Shown here: positions 27,601-34,293 of the stretch, piece by piece
Numbering within the stretch: the stretch's first letter is position 1
How the letters are laid out: the number at the start of each line of letters is the position of its first letter
From: Maribacter huludaoensis
Lineage (GTDB): Bacteria > Bacteroidota > Bacteroidia > Flavobacteriales > Flavobacteriaceae
DNA: 64,000 nt
Assembly: GCF_029350945.1 (NCBI RefSeq)
Contig: NZ_JARKMS010000003.1
Coordinates: 1 to 64,000 of the forward strand
Reading direction: 5' to 3'
The notes under the pieces: model-generated
Databases searched by the model: none
Told to the model about the DNA's origin: nothing
What the model saw: the letters and a program-made list of their open reading frames with translations, nothing else
Made by a program: the position numbers and the translations under genes

Positions 27601-27846
27601 AAGATCGGTAAGACCGTGGGAATGCCCGTACCGGGTACCTGTAGCTTTGCCGGTTGGGAACGTTTGCCCAATGGAGGTGTTTGGGGCGTAGTACCCGTAA
27701 GTGCCAAAAACAAAGCAGGCGAGTGGATGGAAAACAACGAGACCAATCCAGAGTTCATTGTTAAAAACCAACCCGGTGTTATTGCAAACGGCATTGATCA
27801 GCAATTGGAGAAGTCAATAGAGGTGTTATTGAAAGAGGTGAAGTAA
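24619..27846 (+). CDS. Tricorn-like S41 peptidase with propeller and PDZ domains
   Basis: A 1,075-residue exported protein (signal peptide ending TYVCSAQ). Residues about 25-560 carry PD40-type propeller repeats (ARYPAISPNGETIAF, PVWSKNGEKIAFSSDRYG, YYQWSPDSKWLLVDW); a Lys/Asp-rich linker lies near 570-590; a further propeller follows, then a helical core domain with LNVSHAGG (about 770), a PDZ-like domain (KGDGIKITEVIKGGPLDKAG) and the S41 catalytic domain with DTRFNGGGDLVADLA and the Ser-containing YSDGSCFASGY. These match tricorn-type proteases that degrade peptides. The 3' end is only 85 bases before the cassette array core. Confidence 0.92.
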   Translation: MKYSFLSVMAICLTYVCSAQTNPQWARYPAISPNGETIAFTYKGNLFTVPVDGGVAKQLTYHVANDYAPVWSKNGEKIAFSSDRYGNFDVYIMDAKGGPSTRLTYHSNDEKAFSFSADDTAVLFGAMRLDDAEHRQYPTASQPELYSVPANGGRVDQVLTVPAEDVQVNADGSKMVYHDKKGYEDAFRKHHTSAITRDIWSYEPATGKHTKLTNFKGEDRNPVFSKDGSAIYYLSEQEGSFNVYSMSLTGAPEITAHTNYKTHPVRSLSIGNNTLAFGYDGEIYTLKAGEGAKKVEIIVRTQEDSNAITYKSVNGGVQEMDVAPNGKEIAFISRGEVFVTSVDGSLTKRITNTPEQERFVKFTPDGASVAYSSERNGKWSIFKSSKVRSEEPYFFAATLIKEDTLVTSENDIYSPEFSPDSTYVAYIEDRKTLKVKNLKTKEVTTLLTPDEIIHMRDGDQYYQWSPDSKWLLVDWSVSLNNTEVLLISMDGKKRKNLTQSGYYEYYPKWVKDGSQIMYFTNRNGLKSYATSGSFETDVYTMFLTQESWDKFNNTKEEYDLLKMIEETKKEKEGEDKDDKKKKDKKDEKPKVNTLKFDLEDVDRRKARLTIHSSKLSDAVLSKDGEKLYYLTKFEKDYNLWETEIRTKSTKMLVALGAKSASLQWDAEKENLFLLSDGSISKVDVAGGKKEPVKLNAEMVLDADAERKFMFDHIWLKTNGIFYTSTFHGIDWHAMRTEYEKYLPHIGNDFEFMEMVSEMLGELNVSHAGGRFYGAIENGDETASLGIFMDYDYKGDGIKITEVIKGGPLDKAGFDISPGMIIQKINGETIGADTDVARYLNRIAGDFTLLDIVDEKGKKKQLTVKPISLREEGGLLYDRWVKTNEKEVLEKSNGALGYVHIPGMADGPYRTIYEEMLGKFNDKKAVIIDTRFNGGGDLVADLAMFFTGIPFLSYETEDRVVGGEPTSRWTKPTLAMFNESMYSDGSCFASGYVDLKIGKTVGMPVPGTCSFAGWERLPNGGVWGVVPVSAKNKAGEWMENNETNPEFIVKNQPGVIANGIDQQLEKSIEVLLKEVK

Positions 27847-27876
27847 CGCTGAATTTAGGAATAAGGGATAATTACG

Positions 27877-27940
27877 ATTGTACATATATTTTTATATTTA
27901 GGGATATGTACAATTGTGTACATATACAATAGTTAGCAGT
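27877..27940 (+). other. Leader / attI-like start of the main cassette array
   Basis: An 11-base perfect inverted repeat (ATTGTACATAT at 27877-27887, ATATGTACAAT at 27904-27914) is followed by the stretch to ATATACAATAGTT and the cassette end GTTAGCAGT (27932-27940). From 27904 the sequence matches the minus-strand leader at 755-785. It lies directly behind a core peptidase gene; no integrase gene is between. It is either the primary insertion point of the array or a promoter-bearing first site. Confidence 0.5.
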
Positions 27941-27943
27941 AAT

Positions 27944-29260
27944 ATGAAAAAAAAACCAATACTTATCTTATTATTTTTCACGACTATTATTTGTTTCTCT
28001 CAAATTAATTCAAATAATAAAAACTTCTATTGGGTACAAGATAGTGTTAAAACCTATAAAAGTGCGACTGATAGCTGGAACAATAAAAAAAGAAAATTTA
28101 ATATTAAAGCTTTCACCCATAATGATTCCATTTCTGTAAATAAAGGAAAAATGATACTTACAAACATTAATAATGATTCTATATTTTTTGTATCAACTCC
28201 TATTAATTATTCATTAATCGAATTAATTGACTCTACAAAAACAAGAAGCATTCACAAATATTATAACTTCATAAATAAAAGTTGGATGCTTTCTAAGCAG
28301 GTTAATTATGATTTCACTAAAAAAGAACTCTTTAAAAAGGAGTCTTACTTTAAATATTACGATACATTAAATACAGAAATAAGTGTTACTCGTATAGGCA
28401 ATAAAAAAATATTAGAAACACACTATAATAAATATTCAAATGGACCCATTACAAAGGACACTCTGTTTTACTCTGTTTTTAATAGCTTAGGTAAAATAGA
28501 AATTCAAGTAAGACAAGGATTAAATCAAAACAACAAAACCCCGGTATATTGGAAAAGATATTTTAAATACAATGAAAAGGGATTAGTAATTAAAAAAATT
28601 GATTCAAATAACGTTAATGGTCAACTTAAATATTCAGGATTTGAGGAATTCTCTTACGACAATAAAAAGAGGCTAACCTATAGAAGAATATTAAATGAAT
28701 ATGAAAATTATCTCAATTTTAAAGTTTGGTACTCTTATGATGAAAACAATAATTGTACTAAACAATACTATGAGAATAAAGATAACGGCTATCCATTTGT
28801 TCTAAAAAAATTCACATACAATGACAATAACCAAATCATTAGTTATACTCATGAAAAGAAATTAAAAGAAAACGAAAAATACAAAACAATTGATAGTCTC
28901 TCTTTCAAGTATGATAAAAAGTTCGGAATTTTAATAGAAATAAAAGAGAACAAGAAATTAAATTATAAGGTTGATTTAGACACTCACGGTAATATAATAA
29001 GCAGAAGTAATCAAAAAGATTATATAACAAATTTATCTTTTAATTACTCAATCCCATATGAAAAGATAAAGACAATATTTGAAAGCCCGAACAACAAAAA
29101 TCGTTATAAATCAATTGAAATTAATAACAATGGTATAGTTTATAAAGTAATTGAAAAACCTTACTCTCATTGTTTAGAAGCAATAACAACCAAAAGACTT
29201 AAAAAAGAAAAATGGGAAATAACAAAAATTCGACAGTACACCTATAAAAAGATAAATTAA
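27944..29260 (+). CDS. Secreted protein with YD-like repeats, cassette 1
   Basis: A 438-residue exported protein (MKKKPILILLFFTTIICFSQ). The middle and C-terminal parts contain loosely repeated Tyr/Asp-Asn units (YNEKGLVIKKI, YDNKKRLTYRR, YDENNNCTKQYYE, YNDNNQIISYTHE) similar to YD/Rhs-type surface repeats, without any toxin domain that I can see. The frame is open from TTG 27914, but the ATG at 27944, 3 bases after the cassette end GTTAGCAGT, gives a clean signal peptide. Much more AT-rich than the peptidase before it. Function unknown. Confidence 0.75.
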   Translation: MKKKPILILLFFTTIICFSQINSNNKNFYWVQDSVKTYKSATDSWNNKKRKFNIKAFTHNDSISVNKGKMILTNINNDSIFFVSTPINYSLIELIDSTKTRSIHKYYNFINKSWMLSKQVNYDFTKKELFKKESYFKYYDTLNTEISVTRIGNKKILETHYNKYSNGPITKDTLFYSVFNSLGKIEIQVRQGLNQNNKTPVYWKRYFKYNEKGLVIKKIDSNNVNGQLKYSGFEEFSYDNKKRLTYRRILNEYENYLNFKVWYSYDENNNCTKQYYENKDNGYPFVLKKFTYNDNNQIISYTHEKKLKENEKYKTIDSLSFKYDKKFGILIEIKENKKLNYKVDLDTHGNIISRSNQKDYITNLSFNYSIPYEKIKTIFESPNNKNRYKSIEINNNGIVYKVIEKPYSHCLEAITTKRLKKEKWEITKIRQYTYKKIN

Positions 29261-29264
29261 AAAC

Positions 29265-29464
29265 TACTGCTAACAATGGCTATAATTAATACGGGTTTTA
29301 GGCTTTGAGCTAAGGTCTGTGTATATTTAAAGAGTCCGCCAAATCTTTTGGATTTGGCTTTAAAATGAAAAAATTAAAACAAAATAAAAAGTTTTGGCTA
29401 AGTGCTTGATCCGAAATTAATCGCTTTTTAATTCCCGTACTAATCATAGCCTAAGCCGTTAGCA
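29265..29464 (+). repeat. attC-like site A
   Basis: Opens with TACTGCTAAC (29265-29274), the exact inverse of GTTAGCAGTA at the start of the same cassette, and closes with GTTAGCA (29458-29464) of the next cassette. The outer arms pair well: GGCTATAATTAATACGGG near the left against CCCGTACTAATCATAGCC on the right. The interior holds a diverged copy of the conserved block (from 29312) including AAATCttttGGATTT. Total about 200 bases, like large attC sites of chromosomal integrons. Confidence 0.8.
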
Positions 29465-29469
29465 AAAAT

Positions 29470-30438
29470 ATGAAAAAAGACTCTACTATTTTAAACGACC
29501 TAAAGCATTTAGAATACATAAGCAAGAACAAGCCCGATATTGTTTCTGGACTAATTGCTAAAGGATATAATGACGATGAAATTATAAAAGAATTAGACAA
29601 TTACAAGTTTAAAAATAATTGGAATGGCAACTATTTTGGTTTTATATTATTAGCTATATCTGGAGTTTTACTCTATTTCATAAAACCTGTTCGTGGTTTT
29701 TTTGAATACAAATTTAGTTCAAGTGGAGATTTTTTGAAATTAAACGAATTGGTTCTTAAACCTTTTTTAGCTCTATTGTTAATTTTCATTGGTATCAACA
29801 TTATAATAAACAGAGGTTATGTGAATAGAAATCTTAAACTAACAAGCATAGCATTTTTATTGTTCTTTTGTTTCTCAATTTTAAGGGCTGGTTCTATAAA
29901 TAGTAATCCATTAACAATTATAGCTTCAATAGTAGCAATAGTTACCCTATTGAGCTTTAAATTAAATAGCTCTAAAAAATCTGATGGAGAGGTTTTACTT
30001 AATTACATAAAATCTGAAAAGTCTAATAAAAATGCACTTAAACAAATATTTTACAAAAAATGGAAAGGTTCTTCCATATTCGTTTTCCTATTATTAGCTT
30101 CTATTCTTTTTATCATTACCTCAATTTCGATAGATTTTAATGATCCCGAAAAAATGCATATTCCTGTTTTATTAAGAAAACCTTCATCTTTTGAGAACAT
30201 ATTATTAATTACATCTAAGATATTGCTTTTTGGGAGCTTTATCTGTGCTCTATTAATGAATATCAATTATAAAATGTTCAAGCTTGCGCTAATAGGATTA
30301 ATGGTAATATCTGCAGGACATATAATAGCATCTTTCACTCACATCGATTTTCAACCTACAATATATCCCGCGCTAATGATACTTTTGTCCGGGACTTTTA
30401 AGCTTCTGACAAAAAATACTTTTGCTAACAAAACCTAA
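29470..30438 (+). CDS. Multi-pass membrane protein, cassette 2
   Basis: A 322-residue protein with a soluble, charged N-terminus (about 1-52, containing YNDDEIIKELDNYKFKNNW) and then about eight hydrophobic segments from residue 58 to the C-terminus. No family recognised. The ATG is 2 bases beyond the cassette end GTTAGCAAAA (29458-29467), and the stop codon lies inside the following recombination site: the last codons, for Ala-Asn-Lys-Thr, are read from TTTTGCTAAC and its continuation. Coding sequence and recombination site therefore overlap. Confidence 0.72.
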   Translation: MKKDSTILNDLKHLEYISKNKPDIVSGLIAKGYNDDEIIKELDNYKFKNNWNGNYFGFILLAISGVLLYFIKPVRGFFEYKFSSSGDFLKLNELVLKPFLALLLIFIGINIIINRGYVNRNLKLTSIAFLLFFCFSILRAGSINSNPLTIIASIVAIVTLLSFKLNSSKKSDGEVLLNYIKSEKSNKNALKQIFYKKWKGSSIFVFLLLASILFIITSISIDFNDPEKMHIPVLLRKPSSFENILLITSKILLFGSFICALLMNINYKMFKLALIGLMVISAGHIIASFTHIDFQPTIYPALMILLSGTFKLLTKNTFANKT

Positions 30439-30618
30439 ACGTAATGCAGACTTTAAGACTAAATAGAAAGGTCTGTGTATATTTATGAGGTCGCTAAATC
30501 TTATGGATTTAGCTTTGGACGAGAAAAAATAAAACTAAACAATAAGCTTTAGCTTCGTGCTTAGACGGAAACGAACGGTTTCCCTGCCTCCGCACTACGC
30601 TTAGCCGAAACGTTGTGG
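30423..30618 (+). repeat. attC-like site B
   Basis: Begins with TTTTGCTAAC (30420-30429), the perfect 10-base inverse of the start of its own cassette (GTTAGCAAAA), and ends with GTTGTGG (30612-30618) of the next. Arms: AACCTAAACGTAATGCAG against CGCACTACGCTTAGCCG. The interior block 30469-30565 is nearly the same as at 1-97 (inverse strand), 32236 and 33530, with internal hairpin CTAAATC-ttat-GGATTTAG. Confidence 0.82.
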
Positions 30619-30642
30619 TGCATTAAAAAAAACGAAAAATCA

Positions 30643-31131
30643 ATGGAAGAAATATCTGAATCATTAAACAAAATAATAGGAAAATGGAGAGTAACTGAAT
30701 GGAAAAATCAGCACGCTTTCTACCCTCCTGATGAAGATGCTTTAGACCATATTAGTGAATGGCAAATATTTGATAAAAATAAGATTGATGAATTCCCAAG
30801 TAACTTTATTTATTCTGGAATAGGAAAAGAAAATCTTGATAAAATTGACCTGACGGATATTCAAATCGTATTCACAGATAAATACAGAGCGAAATTAACT
30901 TATCATTTTAACATTTATATTGATGATACTGAGTCTAAACAAGTTTTTTGGGAAATATCAAAAGAACCTGAATATTGTGATTTTAGCATTGTTATGGGTG
31001 AGGTATATAATTATGCTAAATGTAAGATAGAGAAACTCAATGAAAATGAATTAGTAATATTAGAACGAGTCGACAATACTGAATCTGACACATATTTTCA
31101 AAGGATTTGCTTTCAAAAAGTAAATGAATAA
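30643..31131 (+). CDS. Lipocalin-like small protein, cassette 3
   Basis: A 162-residue soluble protein with no signal peptide. IIGKWRVTEWKNQ near the N-terminus followed by alternating beta strands (FTDKYRAKLTYHFNIYIDD, ELVILERV near the end) suggests a lipocalin-type barrel, as in many small Bacteroidota proteins, but this is only a fold impression. The frame is open from TTG 30613 inside the recombination site; ATG 30643 gives the expected GKWRV position, so I start there. Sits between sites B and C. Confidence 0.68.
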   Translation: MEEISESLNKIIGKWRVTEWKNQHAFYPPDEDALDHISEWQIFDKNKIDEFPSNFIYSGIGKENLDKIDLTDIQIVFTDKYRAKLTYHFNIYIDDTESKQVFWEISKEPEYCDFSIVMGEVYNYAKCKIEKLNENELVILERVDNTESDTYFQRICFQKVNE

Positions 31132-31159
31132 ATCTATCTGATAGGAACAAAAAACGACA

Positions 31160-31356
31160 CCACAACACGGTGTATAAAACAAAGCTAATAAGTGCTTAAC
31201 CGAAAGTTTTCGGTGTATTTATAAAGTCCGCCAAATTTTTAATTTGGCTTTTAAAAAGAGAAAAATTAAAAACAAAATATAAAAATTTGGCTCTGTGTTA
31301 ATCCGAAAAGTTAGTGTCTTTTTGCACGCTACGTTTCATACACAAGTCCGTTAACT
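31160..31356 (+). repeat. attC-like site C
   Basis: Begins with CACCACAAC (31158-31166), the inverse of GTTGTGGTG at the start of the same cassette (30612-30620), and ends with GTTAACT (31350-31356). Arms: GTGTATAAAACAAAGC against GCTACGTTTCATACAC. The interior is the more diverged type shared with site A (GTGTATTTATAAAGTCCGCC at about 31213-31232; AAATTTTTAATTT hairpin). Confidence 0.8.
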
Positions 31357-31366
31357 ACAATAACTA

Positions 31367-32191
31367 ATGATTCCAAAAATCAGTAAATTCTACTATTATT
31401 TTTATTCAGAAAACCCTCACGCTCTAATACAATTAATTGGTGAAGCAAATGAATACTATTCAGATTCATCTATTTCAGAGTCAAAGCGAGAAATGTTTAA
31501 AAAACATCAGCTGTATTATGAACTATTAAACACAATTGAATTTACACTTGAAAGTTACGGTTACATTAATTTTTTCGCAGAATACGAAGACCTAGTAGCT
31601 GAGCTGCCATCTCTATGTCAATTACTCAAAGAATTTGGTCATTTAGATGTAATAGAAAACATAAATCAGGCAACGAGTTTCTATAAAAAATACTCGAATC
31701 AATTTGAATCTTTACGAAACACTTCTTTGGAATATGATGAAAGAGATGCTATTTACGAAAAGTTAGATTCAAAGTTTGATTCATATTTTAACCTAAGTGC
31801 ATCTATGCAGCATCTTTCTGAACAAATAAAAAATAACCCTAATAATTTTTGTTTGGACAAGGACGGTAAGTCTTTTGAAAAGGAATTTACAGGACAACTA
31901 GAAACCTTCTATTTGAATAAAAACCTTCAAAAAAGATACTCATTTCATAAAGGTAAAGTATATGGAGAGTGTTTTGATTTCGATTTTGATGGAAATAAAA
32001 AAAGTTTATCCTTTTATAAAAATGAACACTCTTACGAGCGACTCAAACAATGGTATAAAAATGGTAATTTAAAGTATGAAAAATATGCAGATGATGTGTA
32101 TAATTATTGGCATGAAAATGGGCAAATCCATATAGAAAGAAATGGAGAAACTTTACAAAAGTGGGATGAAAATGGAAAAAAAATAAAGTAG
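31367..32191 (+). CDS. Protein with MORN-like C-terminal repeats, cassette 4
   Basis: A 274-residue protein without signal peptide. The N-terminal 175 residues are helical and acidic with no recognised domain. The last 60 residues contain MORN-variant repeats (LKQWYKNGNLKYEKYA, YNYWHENGQIHIERNG, QKWDENGKKIK), like YwqK-type proteins. The ATG is 8 bases after the cassette end GTTAACTAC (31350-31358). Function unknown; YwqK-like repeat proteins are sometimes labelled antitoxins, but no toxin partner is adjacent. Confidence 0.7.
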   Translation: MIPKISKFYYYFYSENPHALIQLIGEANEYYSDSSISESKREMFKKHQLYYELLNTIEFTLESYGYINFFAEYEDLVAELPSLCQLLKEFGHLDVIENINQATSFYKKYSNQFESLRNTSLEYDERDAIYEKLDSKFDSYFNLSASMQHLSEQIKNNPNNFCLDKDGKSFEKEFTGQLETFYLNKNLQKRYSFHKGKVYGECFDFDFDGNKKSLSFYKNEHSYERLKQWYKNGNLKYEKYADDVYNYWHENGQIHIERNGETLQKWDENGKKIK

Positions 32192-32381
32192 TTAACACAA
32201 CCTGTTAACAATACGGGCTTAGGGCTTAAACGCTAAAGTCTGTGTATATTTATGAAGTCGCTAAGTCTTTGGGGTTTTGCTTTGGACAAGAAAAAATAAA
32301 ACCAAACAATAAGCTTTAGCTTAGTGCTCAGAAGGAAACTCAACGTTTCCTTGCCCCGAACTACGCTTAGGTACTGTGTCA
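32188..32381 (+). repeat. attC-like site D, right end degenerate
   Basis: Begins with GTAGTTAAC (32188-32196), the exact inverse of GTTAACTAC at the start of its own cassette, and carries a good interior block (32236-32332). The right arm GCCCCGAACTACGCTTAGG is recognisable, but the expected GTTRNNN end is replaced by TACTGTGTCAAAA near 32371-32384. The junction is therefore damaged, or the next cassette entered by another route. Confidence 0.65.
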
Positions 32382-32460
32382 AAAAACATTAATTTTTATT
32401 GCTTTCAAGGTACTCATGCTCATTATGGATAACAAGTTTGGAAAATACTAATAGTAACAA

Positions 32461-32844
32461 ATGAAAAAGACAATTATCATTTTTTTTGTAATTATAAGTT
32501 GTAACCAAAAAGCTAAGCTTGATTATGAAGATTATAATGATGAAGACTTCCTTCCTGTACAAGGCATAATAACAAAAGTTTACAAAAAAGGCGCAATAAA
32601 TAATTTCATAAAAAAGGATATTCACTTTATCTATAATTTAGAAAAAGAAAATCCTTCAAAAGGATACGAAGTATATTCTCCTTATATATTAAATGAAGGT
32701 GAGCCAGCTATTATTTTAGTACATAAAGACAATGATAGTATCAGCTTTTTTGGTAGTAGAGGTATAATTCATGAAAAGGTATTAGAAGATTATTTAAAAA
32801 AATGTGACTTGGACAAAGGAACTTATTATGGTGTAGATTATTGA
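32461..32844 (+). CDS. Small lipoprotein, cassette 5
   Basis: A 127-residue lipoprotein (MKKTIIIFFVIISC, lipid Cys at residue 14) with an acidic linker LDYEDYNDEDF and a small beta domain (VQGIITKVYKKGAIN, GEPAIILVHKDNDSISFFGS). No family recognised. Its gene lies about 80 bases inside the disrupted junction, further from the cassette edge than its neighbours, which supports loss or rearrangement at that edge. Confidence 0.7.
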   Translation: MKKTIIIFFVIISCNQKAKLDYEDYNDEDFLPVQGIITKVYKKGAINNFIKKDIHFIYNLEKENPSKGYEVYSPYILNEGEPAIILVHKDNDSISFFGSRGIIHEKVLEDYLKKCDLDKGTYYGVDY

Positions 32845-32867
32845 TATTCATTAAATAAAAATATGTT

Positions 32868-33001
32868 TACCAACAATACCTATAATCCATTGCTCACGGT
32901 AGATTTCCTTACGGAAATCCTTAACTTTATACGATGTCTCGTGACTGGGCTTAAAAGTCCTGCGGACATTTTCCGCAACAGATCATAGCCGAGCGTTGGG
33001 C
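32868..33001 (+). repeat. attC-like site E (short type)
   Basis: About 134 bases, without the shared interior block of the other sites. Left arm ACCAACAATACCTATAATCC, right arm GATCATAGCCGAGCGTTGGG; inverse pairing is clear at CCAAC/GTTGG and CCTATAATC/GATCATAGC. Ends in GTTGGGC (32995-33001). The middle holds its own hairpin (GATTTCCTTACGGAAATC, 32903-32920). A second site class within the same array. Confidence 0.68.
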
Positions 33002-33014
33002 ATAATTTGAAAAA

Positions 33015-33500
33015 ATGAAAGAATATCAATTAGAAATTTTTGCAGATTATTTTCAATTTCATCTTCATGATGAAAATATGAACCCAAATTTTGGTAATGC
33101 ATGGGACCAATTTTCCGTTGATAATTTTCTTGCCATTACGCCTGAAGGAATAGGAATAGGAACCGTTCGTAATATGGACGTTCCTGTTACTATTAAAATA
33201 TGTGATTTAGAACCAAAACTAAAAGAAAACTTACATCAAGTTTTTCAAATTAATGAATCTGATTTAACCATTATATCGGAAAAGCTAGTTGTAATTGGAT
33301 GTACGGAATATTATCCTGATGCAAAACGTATTGAAATCGACAACGGAATCTATAGAGTTAGAATATACTATTCCAACTTAGATAAACTTTCAGAAGATGG
33401 ACTTGATGGAGAAGACTATTATGAAATTGAAATTTGGAAAACAGATGAAGTTCAAGAATCTAAGTTTGACCGAATAAAACCTGTGCACAATAAAACTTAA
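33015..33500 (+). CDS. Hypothetical acidic protein, cassette 6
   Basis: A 161-residue soluble protein, no signal peptide, strongly acidic. N-terminus EYQLEIFADYFQFHLHDE, middle VRNMDVPVTIKICDL and C-terminal YYEIEIWKTDEVQ suggest an all-beta domain. Similar small proteins with an EIFADYFQF-type start occur in Bacteroidota (recalled, not searched). Start codon 11 bases after the cassette end GTTGGGCAT. Stop overlaps the next recombination site. Confidence 0.7.
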   Translation: MKEYQLEIFADYFQFHLHDENMNPNFGNAWDQFSVDNFLAITPEGIGIGTVRNMDVPVTIKICDLEPKLKENLHQVFQINESDLTIISEKLVVIGCTEYYPDAKRIEIDNGIYRVRIYYSNLDKLSEDGLDGEDYYEIEIWKTDEVQESKFDRIKPVHNKT

Positions 33501-33700
33501 ACGTAATTTGGATTTTAGGGCCTAAACCAAAGGTTTGTGTATAATTATGAAGTCGCGAAATCTTTGGGATTTTGCTTTGGACGAGAAAAAATAAAACCAA
33601 ACAATAAGCTTTAGCTTCGTGCGCAGACTTGCCTGCCGACAGGCAGGCGGAAACGAAAAGTTTCCTTGCCTCAGCACCACGCTTAGCAGAGCCGTTGTGT
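33484..33700 (+). repeat. attC-like site F with inserted palindrome
   Basis: Left end GTGCACAAT (33483-33491) agrees with the inverse of its cassette start GTTGGGCAT at only 6 of 9 positions, so one end has drifted. It then follows the common pattern: AAACTTAAACGTAATTTGG, interior block 33530-33626, right arm GCACCACGCTTAGC and end GTTGTGT (33694-33700). Relative to site B it contains about 19 extra bases at 33629-33648. Confidence 0.75.
33631..33648. repeat. REP-like palindrome inserted in site F
   Basis: GCCTGCC-gaca-GGCAGGC, a perfect 7-base stem. It interrupts the block between GCGCAGAC and GGAAACG that is contiguous in site B. A related GC-rich palindrome lies at about 23582-23599. Confidence 0.7.
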
Positions 33701-33726
33701 GTCATTAAAACTGAACAAACATCAAA

Positions 33727-34293
33727 ATGAAATTAAGAGAAAAAAATCCAGCTTTAATCCTAGTGGATGTTCAAAAAGCTTTTTTGGAAGAAGATTATTG
33801 GGGAGGAAATAGAAATAATAAAAACGCTGAAATCATTTGCGGAGAAATACTAGGGAAATGGCGTGAATTAAATTTGCCTATATTTCATATTAGGCACAGC
33901 TCTACAAATCCACAATCGAAACTCAATGAACAAAATAAAGGATTTGAATTTAACGAAAATGTCCTACCTGAGAAAAATGAACCCGTAATAACGAAAAATG
34001 TAAATAGTGCTTTTATAGGAACCAATTTAAAGGAGCAATTGGACGGATTAGGAATTAAAACCTTGGTAATAGTCGGAATTACTACAAATCACTGTGTATC
34101 TACCACAACACGAATGGCAGGTAACTTTGGCTATGAGACTTATTTAATTTCCGACGCAACAGCTACTTTTGACAGAATTGGAATTAACGGAGAAAAATAC
34201 AGCTCTGAAATAATACATTTAACAACCCTTGCAAATTTGAGTGAGGAATTTGCAACTGTTTGGAATTCTGAAAAACTATTGAATGAAATATAA
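33727..34293 (+). CDS. Isochorismatase-family cysteine hydrolase, cassette 7
   Basis: A 188-residue cysteine hydrolase. Catalytic triad positions are intact: Asp in LILVDVQKAF (about 18), Lys in VITKNVNSAF (about 93) and Cys in ITTNHCVSTTTRMAG (about 127); ends in the helical DATATFDR ... HLTTLANLSEEFATV. Typical reactions are hydrolysis of small amides or enol ethers; the substrate is unknown. It follows site F, 25 bases inside the cassette end, but no recombination site follows it, so it is the last recognisable cassette. Confidence 0.88.
   Translation: MKLREKNPALILVDVQKAFLEEDYWGGNRNNKNAEIICGEILGKWRELNLPIFHIRHSSTNPQSKLNEQNKGFEFNENVLPEKNEPVITKNVNSAFIGTNLKEQLDGLGIKTLVIVGITTNHCVSTTTRMAGNFGYETYLISDATATFDRIGINGEKYSSEIIHLTTLANLSEEFATVWNSEKLLNEI

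Noticed and set aside
31367-32191. Toxin-antitoxin call for the MORN-like cassette protein
   Set aside because: Only repeat similarity to YwqK-type proteins; no toxin gene beside it.
27877-33700. CRISPR array
   Set aside because: Repeat spacing of 700-1,500 bases with whole genes between, repeats of about 200 bases and no cas genes; not CRISPR.
27932-33700. Tandem insertion sequences with terminal inverted repeats
   Set aside because: No transposase in any unit, no target-site duplications, and the ends differ from unit to unit while being inverse only within a unit, which fits cassettes rather than transposons.
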